This document shows, one piece after another, positions 37,301-48,032 of a stretch of DNA of 64,000 bases. A model generated the notes under the pieces. That model saw nothing but the letters and a program-made list of their open reading frames with translations, was not told where the DNA came from and made no database searches. This DNA is from Sequoia sempervirens (lineage: Eukaryota > Streptophyta > Pinopsida > Cupressales > Cupressaceae), in NCBI GenBank assembly GCA_007258455.2, contig VDFB02270651.1:492164711-492228710 (forward strand). The letters are read 5' to 3'. Positions within the stretch are counted from its first letter, which is position 1. Each line of letters begins with the position of its first letter. The position numbers and the translations under genes were made by a program.

Positions 37301-39532
37301 CTATCAGGAACCGAAGCTTTCTGCATTTATCTAAAATGCTTGGGCGCAAAAATCGGCAGCACAGCATCTATCAGGGCAATCAATGTCATAGTAGATCCAG
37401 ACCTCTTTCAGCTGGGATCTAACAGCCACTTGGGCGACTTCTCTAAAATAGTAACGATGACCCACAATAACCCAAGGAGCTTTACTTTGGGGAAAATTCA
37501 AATAGGCTCAAACTGTGTGACAGGCACCCAGAGCCTACTTTTACCAGGCTCCACATTGCAGGATCGAGTCACGCTGGGAGCATTGTCTATGGCACCCGCA
37601 GACTGCATACTGCAAGCCGGGGGAGTGTACGTGGGAACAGAAAAGCCGGTGATGGTGAACGCCCAGGGTCAATCGGGAGAGCTTTCAGATAAAAGAATTC
37701 TCCAAATGGACAATCATTACAGAAAAATTGTGGGGAATCTCGCGGCACACCTAGCAAAAACAACACTGAAAGTCCAATCCCGTTACTTTCATCGCCTGGG
37801 TGTGGCGGGAAGAGGTACCCTCACAATTTTCGATGATCTGAAAGGCATTCCACAGCACGACATATTTTCACCAGGAAAGACATACCCCATTATCATCCGG
37901 CACAGCAACAGCCTCAGCGCAGACGACGACGCTCGCACGGACGCCCGAGGCGCATCCATTCGAATAATGCGCGGCGAAAACAACAATGCCGAGTCTCTAA
38001 TTGACCTTACGCTCAAGACAGGAAAGGCATTCTACGCCAGAACTATTGCAGACTTTTTTTCATGGCTAGTCGGTGGGCTCAACTACAGGGAAGAGCAGGT
38101 GAGGCTGTTGCCCCACATCCGGGACGCCGTCTGGGGTTCCCTCAGACAGACAAACTCCTATGCGGAACTACACTACTACTCAAACATATGCCGCTTGTTC
38201 CGATCCAAGCAAAGCCGGACCGATTACTACGTGAAGTTCAAGCTCCGACCAGCCGATCCACAGATCAGCGAAGATGCCGGTGCAGTCAACCCGAAGGACC
38301 GCCTACTCCCGCCCGAAACCGGCGCCATCCCACGCGACCCGGCCGACACCCGACCCCTTCACTTCCTCGCGGACGACTTCCGGAAACGGTTGGTGTCTCC
38401 CTCGGGCGTCAGGTACATCCTACAGCTACAGATCCGGCCCGTACCACAATCAGTTGCAGAAAGGGAAGAAGCCCTCGACTGCACGAAGCCATGGGATGAA
38501 GAAAAATACCCATACATCAACACGGGTGAGATGAATTTTAACCAGTTGGTCGACACAGAGGAGGCGGAGCAGCTGCGGTTCGAACCGTACAGGCGGTGCC
38601 CTGGGCTGGATGTGGTGCCCGCGTCGTCCTCCCGCGACAGCGCTTCCATAGACCACGGGCGGTCTCTTGTCTACGACATCTGCCAGCGCCTCCGCGCCGG
38701 CCTGCCGCTTCACCCAGCATGGAAAAAGCTTTTGCAGCAATCCGACGTGAACCTCGACTTAAACGCCTGCCCGTTTGCATCATCACAGTCGGCCGCCGCG
38801 TCCCCGGTTAAAGAGGTTGCGAGATCGGTGGCGGCGGTTCGGAGCCGGGCAGTGTCTCCGTGGCTTTTGCTGGCCCAGCCGTTGCTACAAACGGGGCTAC
38901 CCTATGCCTTGCTTGCTCTGGCCTTTGTTGTGCCTCCTTGCTAGTCTCTATATTGGGTACAATTTGGGGAGGAGTTTACAAGAATCTTTCCTGACATTTT
39001 AAAACCTTCAGGTACTGTTATTTTCTTGCCTATGTTGTATGTATTGACGGGGCTTACTATGGTAGTGTGGACGGTTGCATGTAAATGGGTTATGGTGGGG
39101 AGAATGCGGGAGGGTGATAGAATTGAGCTATGGGGCAGAGAAACGTTGCTGGACACCATCTGGCAGGCGGTGAGGACCGTGGCGGGTGACCATTTTGTTC
39201 AGCTCTGCAGGGGCTCCGCTGTTTTTGGGCTGTACATGAAGAGCTTGGGCGCTAGAGTTGCGTGGGCCGATGGTGCTTATGTGGACAGTATGGAAGGGTT
39301 GCTAAACCCAGAGATGGTGACTGTGGAGAGGAATGGAGTAGTAGGGAGGAATGCCATGTTATTTGGGCATGTATATGAGGGAGAAAGAGTGGAATACAGT
39401 GAGATTAGAATAGGAGAAGAAAGTTGCGTGGGCAGTCGAGGGGTGGTGATGCCTGGTGTTTATATGGACAAGGGTAGCAACTTACCGTCTCTTTCTCTTG
39501 CTATGAAAGGAGAAAGAGTTTGTACTTTGTAA
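33446..39532 (+). CDS. FAAL-ACP-ACP-beta-helix-catalase-like megaprotein, partial and probably disrupted
   Basis: About 1,820 residues are visible in at least three exons. Order: FAAL-type adenylation domain (33446-34320 and 34503-34960), two acyl-carrier domains (about 35105-35340 and 35375-35610), membrane segments plus beta-helix module 1 (35690-36370), membrane segments plus module 2 (36840-37680), catalase-fold domain (37760-38640), and C-terminal membrane segment plus module 3 (38858-39532). The probable reaction is ATP-dependent activation of a fatty acid to acyl-AMP, loading on the phosphopantetheine arm of the carriers, and processing at a membrane. The product is unknown. The order resembles bacterial Pls/PosA-like NRPS terminal architectures, and I believe plant homologues of the whole arrangement exist. 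Problems: the 5' exon is missing, about 100 residues of the adenylation domain are absent at 34322-34502, and there is an in-frame TAG at 38942. GC content and codon regularity are far above the flanks, so it has been under selection until recently. Confidence 0.82.
34323..34502 (+). other. defective junction: missing A5-to-hinge segment
   Basis: Adenylating enzymes normally have about 90-110 residues between YGxxE and the Y/WxxTGD hinge. Here only 180 nt separate them, and they are a G/A-rich run of GGAATGG-like words plus a T-rich tract ending in a good acceptor (CTCCTCTTTTAG at 34491-34502). A strong-looking donor ATT/GTAAGAAA at 34444 would give a 59-nt intron and an in-frame TGA at the junction. 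So either an exon is lost or the assembly dropped it. Confidence 0.6.
34503..36370 (+). other. exon: adenylation C-domain, two carrier domains, beta-helix module 1
   Basis: After acceptor TTTTAG, phase 1, the protein reads TRNYTRTGDLGR, then IFVTGRIKDLIIVNGRNVYS (hinge and A8), RPGCCAVIGVP, and the A10-like KTTSGKIRRSECLKQF near 34890. Carrier 1 has NYGLSS at 35201-35218 (modifiable Ser 35216-35218; the usual Asp before it is Ser). Carrier 2 has YGIDSV at 35474-35491 with the canonical Asp-Ser. Two long hydrophobic stretches follow (about 35695-35800 and 35825-35930). A hexapeptide-type module comes next: FIVWWYRLLGADIG, ITDPSMVSI, TLENHQV and IGPVKIGSRSSVGP. The exon ends NLK at a consensus donor AAG/GTATGC (36370/36371), phase 0. 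Confidence 0.9.
36371..36799 (+). other. intron, 429 bp
   Basis: GT (AAG/GTATGC) to AG (TTAAATGCAG at 36790-36799). Phase 0 on both sides, and the joined reading NLK-GGEKEDN keeps the frame. Confidence 0.9.
36800..38941 (+). other. exon: beta-helix module 2 and catalase-like domain
   Basis: 714 codons without a stop. Hydrophobic segments are near 36842-36920, 36968-37065 and 37095-37190. Module 2 (37300-37680) includes YLKCLGAKIGSTASI, VIVDPDLFQLG, LGKIQIGSNCVTGTQSLLLP and VYVGTEKP. The catalase-fold domain follows: RYFHRLGVAGRGTLTIFDD (37781 on), aligning with the distal-His motif RxxHARGxxxxGxF of catalases with His kept (37790-37792). Then come FSPGKTYPIIIRHSNS and DARTDARGASIRI, equivalent to the catalase PVxVRFS and DPRGFAVK regions, and SYAELHYYSNICRLF and YYVKFKLRPAD. 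The end has DHGRSLVYDICQRL and a C-terminal hydrophobic helix. Proximal Tyr ligand not assigned. Confidence 0.88.
38942..38944 (+). other. in-frame TAG splitting the C-terminus
   Basis: After ..ALAFVVPPC the frame meets TAG, then continues open in the same frame for 195 codons with clear module 3 sequence. TGG (Trp) to TAG by a single G-to-A change is the simplest origin. No donor/acceptor pair that removes it and keeps the frame was found: candidates at 38930 or 38944 joined to 39012 shift the frame or recreate the stop. Confidence 0.8.
38945..39532 (+). other. C-terminal beta-helix module 3 after the stop
   Basis: Same frame as the preceding exon. Hydrophobic VIFLPMLYVLTGLTMVVWTV (about 39015), then CKWVMVGRMREGD, TIWQAVRTVAGDHFVQLCRG, GLYMKSLGARVAW, YVDSMEGLLNPEMVTV, GHVYEGE and SCVGSRGVVMPGV, ending at TAA 39530-39532. 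The repeated pattern (membrane helix, LGA..., NPEMV, VGSR...MPG) parallels modules 1 and 2, so it is part of the same gene rather than a new one. Confidence 0.85.
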
Positions 39533-39586
39533 TAATTAATAATAATGCTATTAAAGTGCTTATTCTAATTAGCCTATATTATTAGC

Positions 39587-39592
39587 AATAAA
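39587..39592 (+). terminator. possible poly(A) signal AATAAA
   Basis: Perfect AATAAA 55 bp after the TAA of the FAAL-like gene. AT-rich context is typical of a plant 3' end, but the motif is common by chance in such DNA. Confidence 0.4.
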
Positions 39593-40884
39593 TGTCTCAT
39601 TCACTAAACTAATAATATAAATCATGTGGAAATGGTCAATTATAAAAAACATAGCTAAAAATAAAATATATGGTGATCTCGTCATTCTCTTTCATTTGTG
39701 ATATAAACCTTTTAAATGAAATGAAAAAGACCTACGACCAAGTCTCACATTGTGTTTTCAAGCCCAAAAAATTTAATATCAAAGAAATGTGTAAACTATT
39801 CTATGGTTGACATTGCTATAGAGTATGAAATTTCTATTTTGTTTTATTTTGGTTAAGTGGTATATTTGTAGTTGAAATTTGATATATAAATCGAGTTTTA
39901 TTTGTTTTAATGTTTTATTTTTTTTAGATTTATTATTTTTTGTTTTGTATCAAGTTTAGTTTTGTGGAAGTGATTCAGGTTATTTTTACATTTGTAGAAA
40001 TGATCATAATCGTTAAAAGAAATTATTTCATAATTTTTAGTATATGTATTTTTCTTCCACCTAACTATTTTGTGTCAATTTGATATAAAACACAAAACTT
40101 TTCGTTTGACACTTGGAAATTTGTATTAAAAGACTACCTAGTGATTAATTGAAAGAGCACCTCTAACACACATCATGGATATAATGAATCATTTAGTGAT
40201 ATTAGCATTGCATCAACATTTGAGGGTATACTATATGAGTACTATGTACATAAAAATGTCGATCAAAATAAAGAATTCAAATGCAAATATCAAACCCTTT
40301 GATCTACACTTAATGCAAAATCAGTTAGAGCAAAGAAATCAATAAAAAATGAATAAAAAATCACAATTTACCTATATTTATTCTTGTTGCACAATGAGCG
40401 TGGTTGTGCATACAATGTTGGTATATAGTTGCTCACATAAATAGCATGATTTTGTGTTCTGGTTCCTTCTTGAAAATGGCTCGCATAAGGGTAAATTTAT
40501 AGATTTTTGGCTTGGATGATGAATGGTCAAGATTGGTTGAGAGTTCATTAAGGGATTAATGGTAAGGATTAAGTTGTTTGGATAGTTGGGAGATGGATGA
40601 GGAAGTAAAAGGTAGACATTTTAATTCATTTTTAAATTTGTGGGAGACATTTATAAAATGAGTGGATGATAATAAATGAATTTTAATTTCTTTTATTCTT
40701 TTTTTTCTTTTTGGGTGGTTATGTGGATAAAGGGAGATTTAATTAATTCAATATAATTAAATCATGTGGAGGGGGATGGATGTTAGGAATTAGGAAAAGA
40801 AGGATAATTGGGTAAGTGTAGAAACATGAAGGACCAAAGAGTGACAATGCCACTTTTTTAATTAGGTAAGTGTAGAAAGATGGG
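39593..40884. other. AT-rich 3' flank, no gene seen
   Basis: No supported open reading frame, RNA gene or repeat unit. Confidence 0.5.
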
Positions 40885-40930
40885 GGACCAAAAAGTGGCA
40901 ACAAAAAGTGGCCTTGCAACTTTTTGGTCC
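40885..40930. repeat. short inverted repeat
   Basis: GGACCAAAAAGTGGC (40885-40899) and GCAACTTTTTGGTCC (40916-40930) are inverted copies matching at 14 of 15, a small hairpin just outside the foldback element. Confidence 0.7.
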
Positions 40931-40977
40931 TATAAAAGACATTATTTGTGAGCACGTTATAATGTAATGTGCTCATG

Positions 40978-41004
40978 TTATGGCTTGGTAGTGCCAAGCC
41001 ATAA
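40978..41004. repeat. perfect 11-bp stem hairpin
   Basis: TTATGGCTTGG (40978-40988), loop TAGTG, CCAAGCCATAA (40994-41004). Confidence 0.9.
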
Positions 41005-41357
41005 TGTGAGCATGATACAATGTGAGTGCACTATAACATGCTACGATGCAAGTGCACTATAATGCGCTATGATGCGAGAGTGTTATAATGCACTCACATT
41101 TCCAAGAAACAAAAATAACCCTCTCTCTCTCTCTCTTTCCATGTCTCTCTACCTCAAACTATATACAAGAAATATAACTTAAAGTATAAGTGACATTTAT
41201 ATATGGATTTAAAAAAAAAAAATTAAGTTATATTTCATGTACATATAGTTTCGGGATGTTTGAGAATGGTTTCAAATCTCTAGGAGTTATAATGCAAATT
41301 CTAGATTTTGGAAGATCTTATAATTTTTCAAACAATCAAGTTTCAATAATCAACATA

Positions 41358-41745
41358 ATCCTATAATCTTGTTCTCTCTCTCATTCTCACTATCTCTACT
41401 CTGCCTCCCTCTACCTATATCTCCCCCACCTCTCTCTCTCTCTACATACCTCTCCCTCCCTCCATCTCTCTTTTTGTCCCCCTTCCTCCCTCCTTCCCTC
41501 TTCTCTCTATCTAACCTCTCTCTCTACTTCTCACTATCTCACCTCTCCCTTTATCTCTACCTATCTCTCCCTCCCTACCTCTCTCTCTATAAACCCCTCT
41601 CTCTCTCCCTAGTCTCCTCGTCCCTCCTTCCCTATCTATTCTCTATCTCCCCTCTCCCTCTCTCTCCCTAGTCTCTGATCCTCCTTCCTATCTGTTCTCT
41701 ATCTCCTCCTCTCTCTCTACCTGCCTCCTCCTCCATCCTCAGGGA
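41358..41745. repeat. pyrimidine-rich (CT/CCCT) tract
   Basis: Almost uninterrupted CTCTCT, CCCTCC and CTACCTCTC words on the plus strand. Open frames here are Ser/Leu/Pro artefacts of the repeat. Confidence 0.9.
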
Positions 41746-42925
41746 GAGTAGAGAGAGGGTGAATAGAGATAATTATAAGAGGTAGGGAGGGAAAGGTAGA
41801 TGGAGAGGAGGGAGGAAAATAGTGAGGAAATGAGAGAGAGGAGGAGGTGAAAAATGTGGGGAATGGGGAGGGAGGGGGAGAAAAAGAAGTGGAGGATGAA
41901 TATTATGTAGAGATGGGGTGGGGAGAAGTGGATTAGAGGAGGGAGAGGGAGATCATGAAATTAGGGAGAGGGGCAGGAGAGGAAGAGAGGAGTGAAGGGA
42001 GGAGGAGAGAGAGAGAGGTGAAAGAGGAGGAAGGAGTAGGAGGGATAGGTAGAGAGGGGAGATAGAGAGGTAGGTAGACCCTCAACCTCTCATCATGAAC
42101 CCTAAACCCTAAACCCTAGGCTCTAAACCTTAAACCCTAAAAACTAAAACCTAACATTAATAACTTTTAACCCTAAAACCTAACAAGTTAATAATTTAAC
42201 ACAAAAGCATAAAAAAATCTCTAAACCCTCCATCAAAACTTTAAACCATAGGCCCTTAACCCTAAACCATGAATACTTTAGAGAGAGGGAGAAAGAGAGA
42301 GAGGAAGAGAGGGAGAGAGAGTGATGAAGGGAGGGAGAGGTAGAGAGAGGGAGGACAAGAGGGAAGTAGGGAGGGTGAGAGAGAGAGGTAGAGAAGGGAG
42401 GGAGGTGGAGAGGTGAGGGAGGTAGAGAGGTGAGCGAGAGAGGTAGAGAGCTAAGAGAGAGAGGGAGCGAGGGATATATAGAGGGGAGGGAGGTAAATAG
42501 GTGCTTTTGTGTGTGTGTGAGAGAGAGAGAGAGGTGAGGTAGGGTATACAAAGAGTAGATATGAAAGGAGGGATTGAGGGAGAGGTAGAGAGGGAAACAA
42601 AGGGAGGGAATGAGGGAGTGATGGGGTGAGAGAGATAGAGTGAAGGAAGGAGAGAGAGAAAGAGATGTAGAGAGAGTGAGGGAGGGAGGGAGAGGTAGTG
42701 AGTGGAGAGAGATAGAGAGGTGATAGAGAGAGAGAAAGAAAGAGGTGAGATAGAGATAAATACAAAGGGGAGGGAAGGACAGAGGGAGGTAGAGTTAGAA
42801 AAATAGGTCTAATAAGAGAAAATTCTAAAGAGGGACAAAAGGAGAGAGAGAGGTAGAGGTAGAAAGATGGGTCTAAAGCTTGGGGGAGGGAGAGAGAGAG
42901 GGAAGGATGGAGAGAGGAGATCATT
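41746..42925. repeat. purine-rich (GA/GGGA) tract, with a break at 42070-42275
   Basis: GAGAGGGAGG-type repeats on the plus strand, the strand-inverse of the preceding tract. It is interrupted by a CCCTAAA-rich block. The minus-strand open frames (42180-42551 and 42451-43002) are repeat artefacts. Confidence 0.9.
42098..42275 (+). repeat. interstitial telomere-type CCCTAAA repeats
   Basis: AACCCTAAACCCTAAACCCT at 42098-42117 is a short perfect run of the plant telomere unit, followed by degenerate copies (TTAAACCCTAAAA, TTTTAACCCTAAAACC, CTTAACCCTAAACC) to about 42275. Confidence 0.8.
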
Positions 42926-43024
42926 TTTCCTTCAAAAGAATGTGAGCATGTTATAACACACTTGCAATAATGGAAACCTATGACAAATAATAATGCTAGC
43001 ACATTATAGTGTGCTCACATTATT

Positions 43025-44072
43025 GTCTACCTTGGGAATTTCCAAACCTTAGGGTCGGATTTTCCTTGAGCATCGAATCTAAAGGGTTGGACTGAAATTT
43101 CAACATTTAAAGACATTATTTTTTAAAATTTAAAAAATTGACACAATCTCAAGCATGCTCTACATCAGGCTTGCACGTGTTTCAATGTCAAGTCAAAAAA
43201 ATGACATAATAATGTTGACCTTTCTCTTAGCTTTCAAACCATGTAATTTTTTCATGTTTCGAATATGTTATGATTTTTATCTTTAATTTGTTTTTCTGGT
43301 GTCTCCATTTTTGTGGGTATGTGCATGATCATCATGGAAAAAATAGACCCTTAAGTGGCAAAAAATTTAGAAAAATCAGAGTTAGGCAACTTGATGTAAA
43401 AATTTGAATAAGTTATCTATATTATTTAAAAAATATGTAAAAATAGAATCTTTAGAAAATTGAATCTTTAGAAAATTGAATGTAGTCTCTAAACTACAAG
43501 GCTTATTTCTAAAAAAAATCTATTTGGTGAAAATTTGAAATTTCAATGCAATAGTACTTAAATTTCAGGGAAAAAATAAAGTAGGTGGTCAACCACCCTA
43601 ACCAAATAAAATAATATTATTATTATTTTAGAATATAAGTAGAGACTCATGTCCCATGGATGCATATTTTTTTGTAATTTTTTTCAAGTAAATAATTAAT
43701 TATATTTTTATTACAAATTTTAAAAATATAAAAACTTCGTATGTCTAACCACCATAACTTGGTCAAAACTTTATGAAATCCATTTTTTTTAATCCTATAG
43801 TATGTGAAGCATATAATGTGACACATGTTTCATATTCAAAAATGTGATACCGTTTGAAAGTTATAGATGTTTTTCAATCAGCCTATTAATCATGACTTTA
43901 GCGTAATTCAAATAAAAATAAATAATATTATTTATTAAATTCAAAGTAAAACATAGTTTACATTGGTGGAAGAGTTGAGAATATCTTTAAAAACCCTTTT
44001 CATTTCCGTCAATTTTGGGTGTGTACATACATATTGTACATACTATCTATCAAGCCAAGCACATATACCCTT
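43025..44072. other. AT-rich DNA, no gene seen
   Basis: No supported feature. The last bases (ACATATACCCTT before 44073) share a few bases with the left flank of copy 1 (ACATACCCTTGTCG), a possible junction microhomology. Confidence 0.45.
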
Positions 44073-46541
44073 AAAACCTATTTATGGTATTTTTGGATTA
44101 TTTTTTTATTCGTTCATCAAAATTTTAAATAAATTACATTCTTAAAAACTAGACTCTATTCTATACATAGTCAAAATAAATTTTATTTTTAATTAGTTTC
44201 CTATAAAATTTGGGGGCAACATGCTCAATTTTTTGTTTTCCAAGACGTGTCTGATTTGAAAATTAGAAAAAATCATATATTCATTAAAAATTTAATTAAA
44301 AAAGGGCATAAACTACATAGTATTAGCTAATTTCTCACCGAAGTGATTTTTTAAATACTAAAAAAAAATAACATTTTAGGGGTAGCACACCAAACACTAT
44401 GTTATGTTTTTTTACAAAAATAAGAGCACTTTTAGTGCTCCCCTTTTTTGAACCCATTAATGTCCACCAGTTTAGAAAAATAGTAATTTAGAAAATAGAT
44501 TCAAAGAACTATGACTCTTGTTCTTGTTGTGTCTTCAAAATTTGAACGTAAGTTCTGTTGTCACATGAAATTGCACCCTTCTCAACATGGAGCTCAACAT
44601 TCCAATGACACAATAGAAATGACCTCAAGGTGTTAGACCTTGCAAGATGAGGTCAAGTCTCAAGAGAAGGTCGGCTTCCTCTTCTGATTGAAGTGTGAAT
44701 GTGTTGGTCCAACCCAACACATGAAATCCTACCACTACCCCACTCTAATAAATCTCAAAGGAAAAGAGGTAGAAAGAATGCATAAAAGGAAAGTAGGAGG
44801 TGATACACAAAGACATAAAGTCATTTGTTCCTACTTCAAGACAACACAAGATGCAAATAAAAGAGGCCAAGAGGGATGCATAGATCTTTGCTTTATGAGA
44901 TTTCAAGGACAACATGAGGGTTAGGGTTTGTGAAATGTTGCAGAGGAAATATATTCATAGAGCAACAATCAAAATATATGAAACACAATAATACATGAAT
45001 GAAATAACACAAAGAACTCTAAATATGAAGGAAAGAGAGTATACATCATATTACAACCTAGAGGAGGTAAGATAGGCCAATTTTATTAACATAAAGGCAC
45101 GAAGCCAAGATTATAATAGTAGAATATACAAATGTAGTGTCTGCCATAGAAAATTTCTAGAGGAGCTAGAGGAAGAACCCTTAGAATAAAACAACTTGCC
45201 TTTATAGATCAGGCATAACTAAAAAAAATGTGCCTAAACTCAACACCACCATACCTTGCATTAAATGTGGCCCAAAATTACATCCAAAATCCCTTGTGAA
45301 ATCAATTATTAGGGCATGGAACAAGCTAGAAGGGATAGTAATAACAATAAATAAGCATGGGTGCCAATAATCCTACCTGCAGTCATCAGGAGATGCATTG
45401 AATGTTGTCCTCAAGCCCCAAAATTGGATTAGGTAGCTGAGAAAGTTGTTTGAACATTAATGGCACCATCGTGAGAAAACATGCCATTTCATAGAATTAT
45501 CGAGTCTTCTGGCCTGAAAAAACCACTTAGCTAAGCATTAGATGGTTCAAAGCTTCAAATAGAGCATCCTTATTAGACATCGAGCATCGGGCCTGCCTCA
45601 TATCTCATGTCAAAAAGCTAGAGAGAAGAACGTTGAAACTATGAACTAAGAAATATCGCTTTTGTTTGGCATTGGGAGTCAAGGAGAATGGTTGTCTTAT
45701 TGCAAAATGCAATAAGGAGTAAAAGGGAAGCCCGACCTCCAACGTTTGAAAATGAGACATCGAGGATCGGGTGGCAAGAGAAAATTTCATCTTATCGTAA
45801 GGATAAGTTAAAACTTTTAGACAAAAGACCTGATTGTGAAAGGAAAAAATAAGATTTTCAAATGTCAAGGATTGGAAGAAAAGATTAATGTTTAAGATAA
45901 ATTGATGGTAAGAAGTAAGGGAAAAGGTCGATTCTCAAAATTCCAAAAACTTGAGACTTATCAAATTTTCAAAGACCTAATTGGGATTGCGACAATCAGA
46001 GGGAGGAAATAAGGCTTATGAATGGGAGTGTTAAGAGTTAAAAGTTAAGGTCGATGGCTAAAACCTAAAACACTTGGGAAGAAAATGGAAATAAGAGGCA
46101 AAAGAGATGAAGGATCAAGAGCGATAAAGAGGGTATATAGGTAGCAAAAACTTGAAAGCCAAAAACTTTGGGACTTAGCCAATTTTAGGACTATTTCAAG
46201 GAATAACTCATGCAAAATGGCCCATATAGGGTCTCTTAGATCACTTCTTATTGACAGGTCATGTAGGGTGGCATGAAATGATAAATTTTTGGCAATTTTT
46301 GTAGGATGATTGCTTGCTAATCATGGAACTCAGGGGCCTTATCAGTCCACTAGGTACATATTCATAAGGGGAACTTGCAACAACAGGCATCCAAGGGAAA
46401 AACAAAACATGTATAGGTTGCACTTGAAGGAAAGAAAAAATCTAGAAACATACATTCTCTTAGGATAATTTAGGGTGTGCAAAAGCACTTCTTGGAAGAT
46501 AAAACAACTAACTAAAATGTACATGAAACTCAAAACTTTTA

Positions 46542-48032
46542 GAAATAAGGTTTGAGGTGAATTCCATTGCTTAAGATTGGAAGAACCTCACTATCTAGCC
46601 TAGAAAGATGGAATGTATTGGCCTCCTTACAATTGGTGATCACATATGGACCACTTGAAATGGCATCAAACTTGGTATTCCTTCCAACTTTGGCCCTATT
46701 TGCATCCCATTTTAGCACTAAGTTTCCCTCCTGGAACTCTCTATGGACTATTTTTTTGTCAAAATTTATTTTGACTTGTACTTGATGAGTCTCAAGGGCC
46801 TACATAGCCATGTTCCTTGTCTCTTCCAACTCCATTAAATCTACCAACCTTACTATCATATCATCATTTCCTTCTAATTCCAGCTGATATGCCGACTCAA
46901 GAGAAGGCAACTTTAGTGACAATGATAACCTATCCTCCCTTCCATAAACTAGCATGAAAGGAGAGTTACCAATTTCTCTTTTAGGAGTAATTATGTTAGC
47001 CCAAAGGGTTGTCTTTAGTTTTCTATGCCAAACTCTTTGATTATCCTCAATCCTTTTGATAATCCTGATGAGGTTCTTATTTGAAGACTCAACCAAACTA
47101 TTACCATAAGGGTAATAATTTGATGAGTTTTTCAAGTATATACCATGCCTAACTACCCAATCACTAATTTGGTCATCAAAAAAATCCTTGGCATTATCAG
47201 AGATGACGGTGGAGGGGGCACCAAACCTAGTCACAATTCCATCAAGGAATTCCAATATTGAAGACTTTGTAGCATCTTTTAAAGTAATTGCTTTTGTCCA
47301 CCTGGTGAAGTAGTTTGTGGCTGCCAAATTCCATTTATGACTAGCACTTGATGGTGGATTTATTATGACAATAAAATCCAGGCCCCACTATGCGAATGGA
47401 TGGTCAACTTGAATGGGATGAAGAGGGAGGGAAACCAACCTTTTCTTTTCATAGAAGAAAGAATTTTTTGAAATTTTCTCACCCATTTGTGAGCATCATT
47501 GAACAAGGTTGGCCAGTAGTATCCAACCCTCATGATCTTTGTAGTAGTGGTTCTTGTAGAAAAATGACCACCCAAAGAGCCATCATGGAATTCTTCTAAC
47601 AGTCTACTAACTTGATCTTCCTCTATGCATCTTAATAGGACCCCCATTGAGATCCATCATAAAAATTATGCCATCCACTATGACATATGGGATGGACTAT
47701 AATCTGAAATGTCTTCTTTTGGTCTTACTTAGACTTGAAGGATATCTACCTTCCTACAAGAAAATAGACATATCATGGACCCAACTGCCCTAGATATTCA
47801 CATATTATGCTTGGGGCTCCTATAGCACAAGTGCAGCCCCTGAAGGTATCTCGAATGTTGAGACAATTTGTTCACACAACCCCTTGCCTCTTACTAACTT
47901 GGTGATTTTGATGTCAACATCATACTCCATCACATTAGTGATCCATCTAGCTCTCTTTATTGATATCTGTGTAAAATGGAGAAAAATAGGTTTGGGTAGG
48001 AAAGTGGATTCACCACAATGAATTGATAACAA
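46542..48032 (-). pseudogene. Ty3/gypsy RNase H-integrase relic, copy 2
   Basis: Same parts as in copy 1: RNase H end 48032-47820, zinc-binding region 47647-47363, catalytic core 47327-46800, and a GPF/Y-type tail to 46542. The 175-codon core differs from copy 1 at about six residues (for example TVISDN for TIISDN, GREDRL for GREERL). The same internal stops are shared. Confidence 0.85.

Larger units (their letters stand above)
40941..43024. mobile_element. foldback/MITE-like element expanded by CT/GA repeats
   Basis: The left end ATTATTTGTGAGCACGTTAT (continuing AATGT to 40965) and the right end (43001-43024, ending GTGCTCACATTATT) are inverted repeats with a few mismatches. Inside the left end are further copies of TGTGAGCA and CACTATAA words and a perfect hairpin (40978-41004). 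The 2-kb middle is mostly CT then GA microsatellite. No transposase. No clear target duplication was identified. Confidence 0.5.

Noticed and set aside
38942..38944. Stop-codon readthrough or recoding at the TAG
   Set aside because: No conserved readthrough context or pseudoknot was noticed, and nearby DNA shows the same kind of Trp/Gln codon decay, so simple mutation is more likely.
41369..43002. Ser/Leu/Pro-rich open frames on both strands
   Set aside because: They are translations of CT/GA microsatellite with no stops by composition, not genes.
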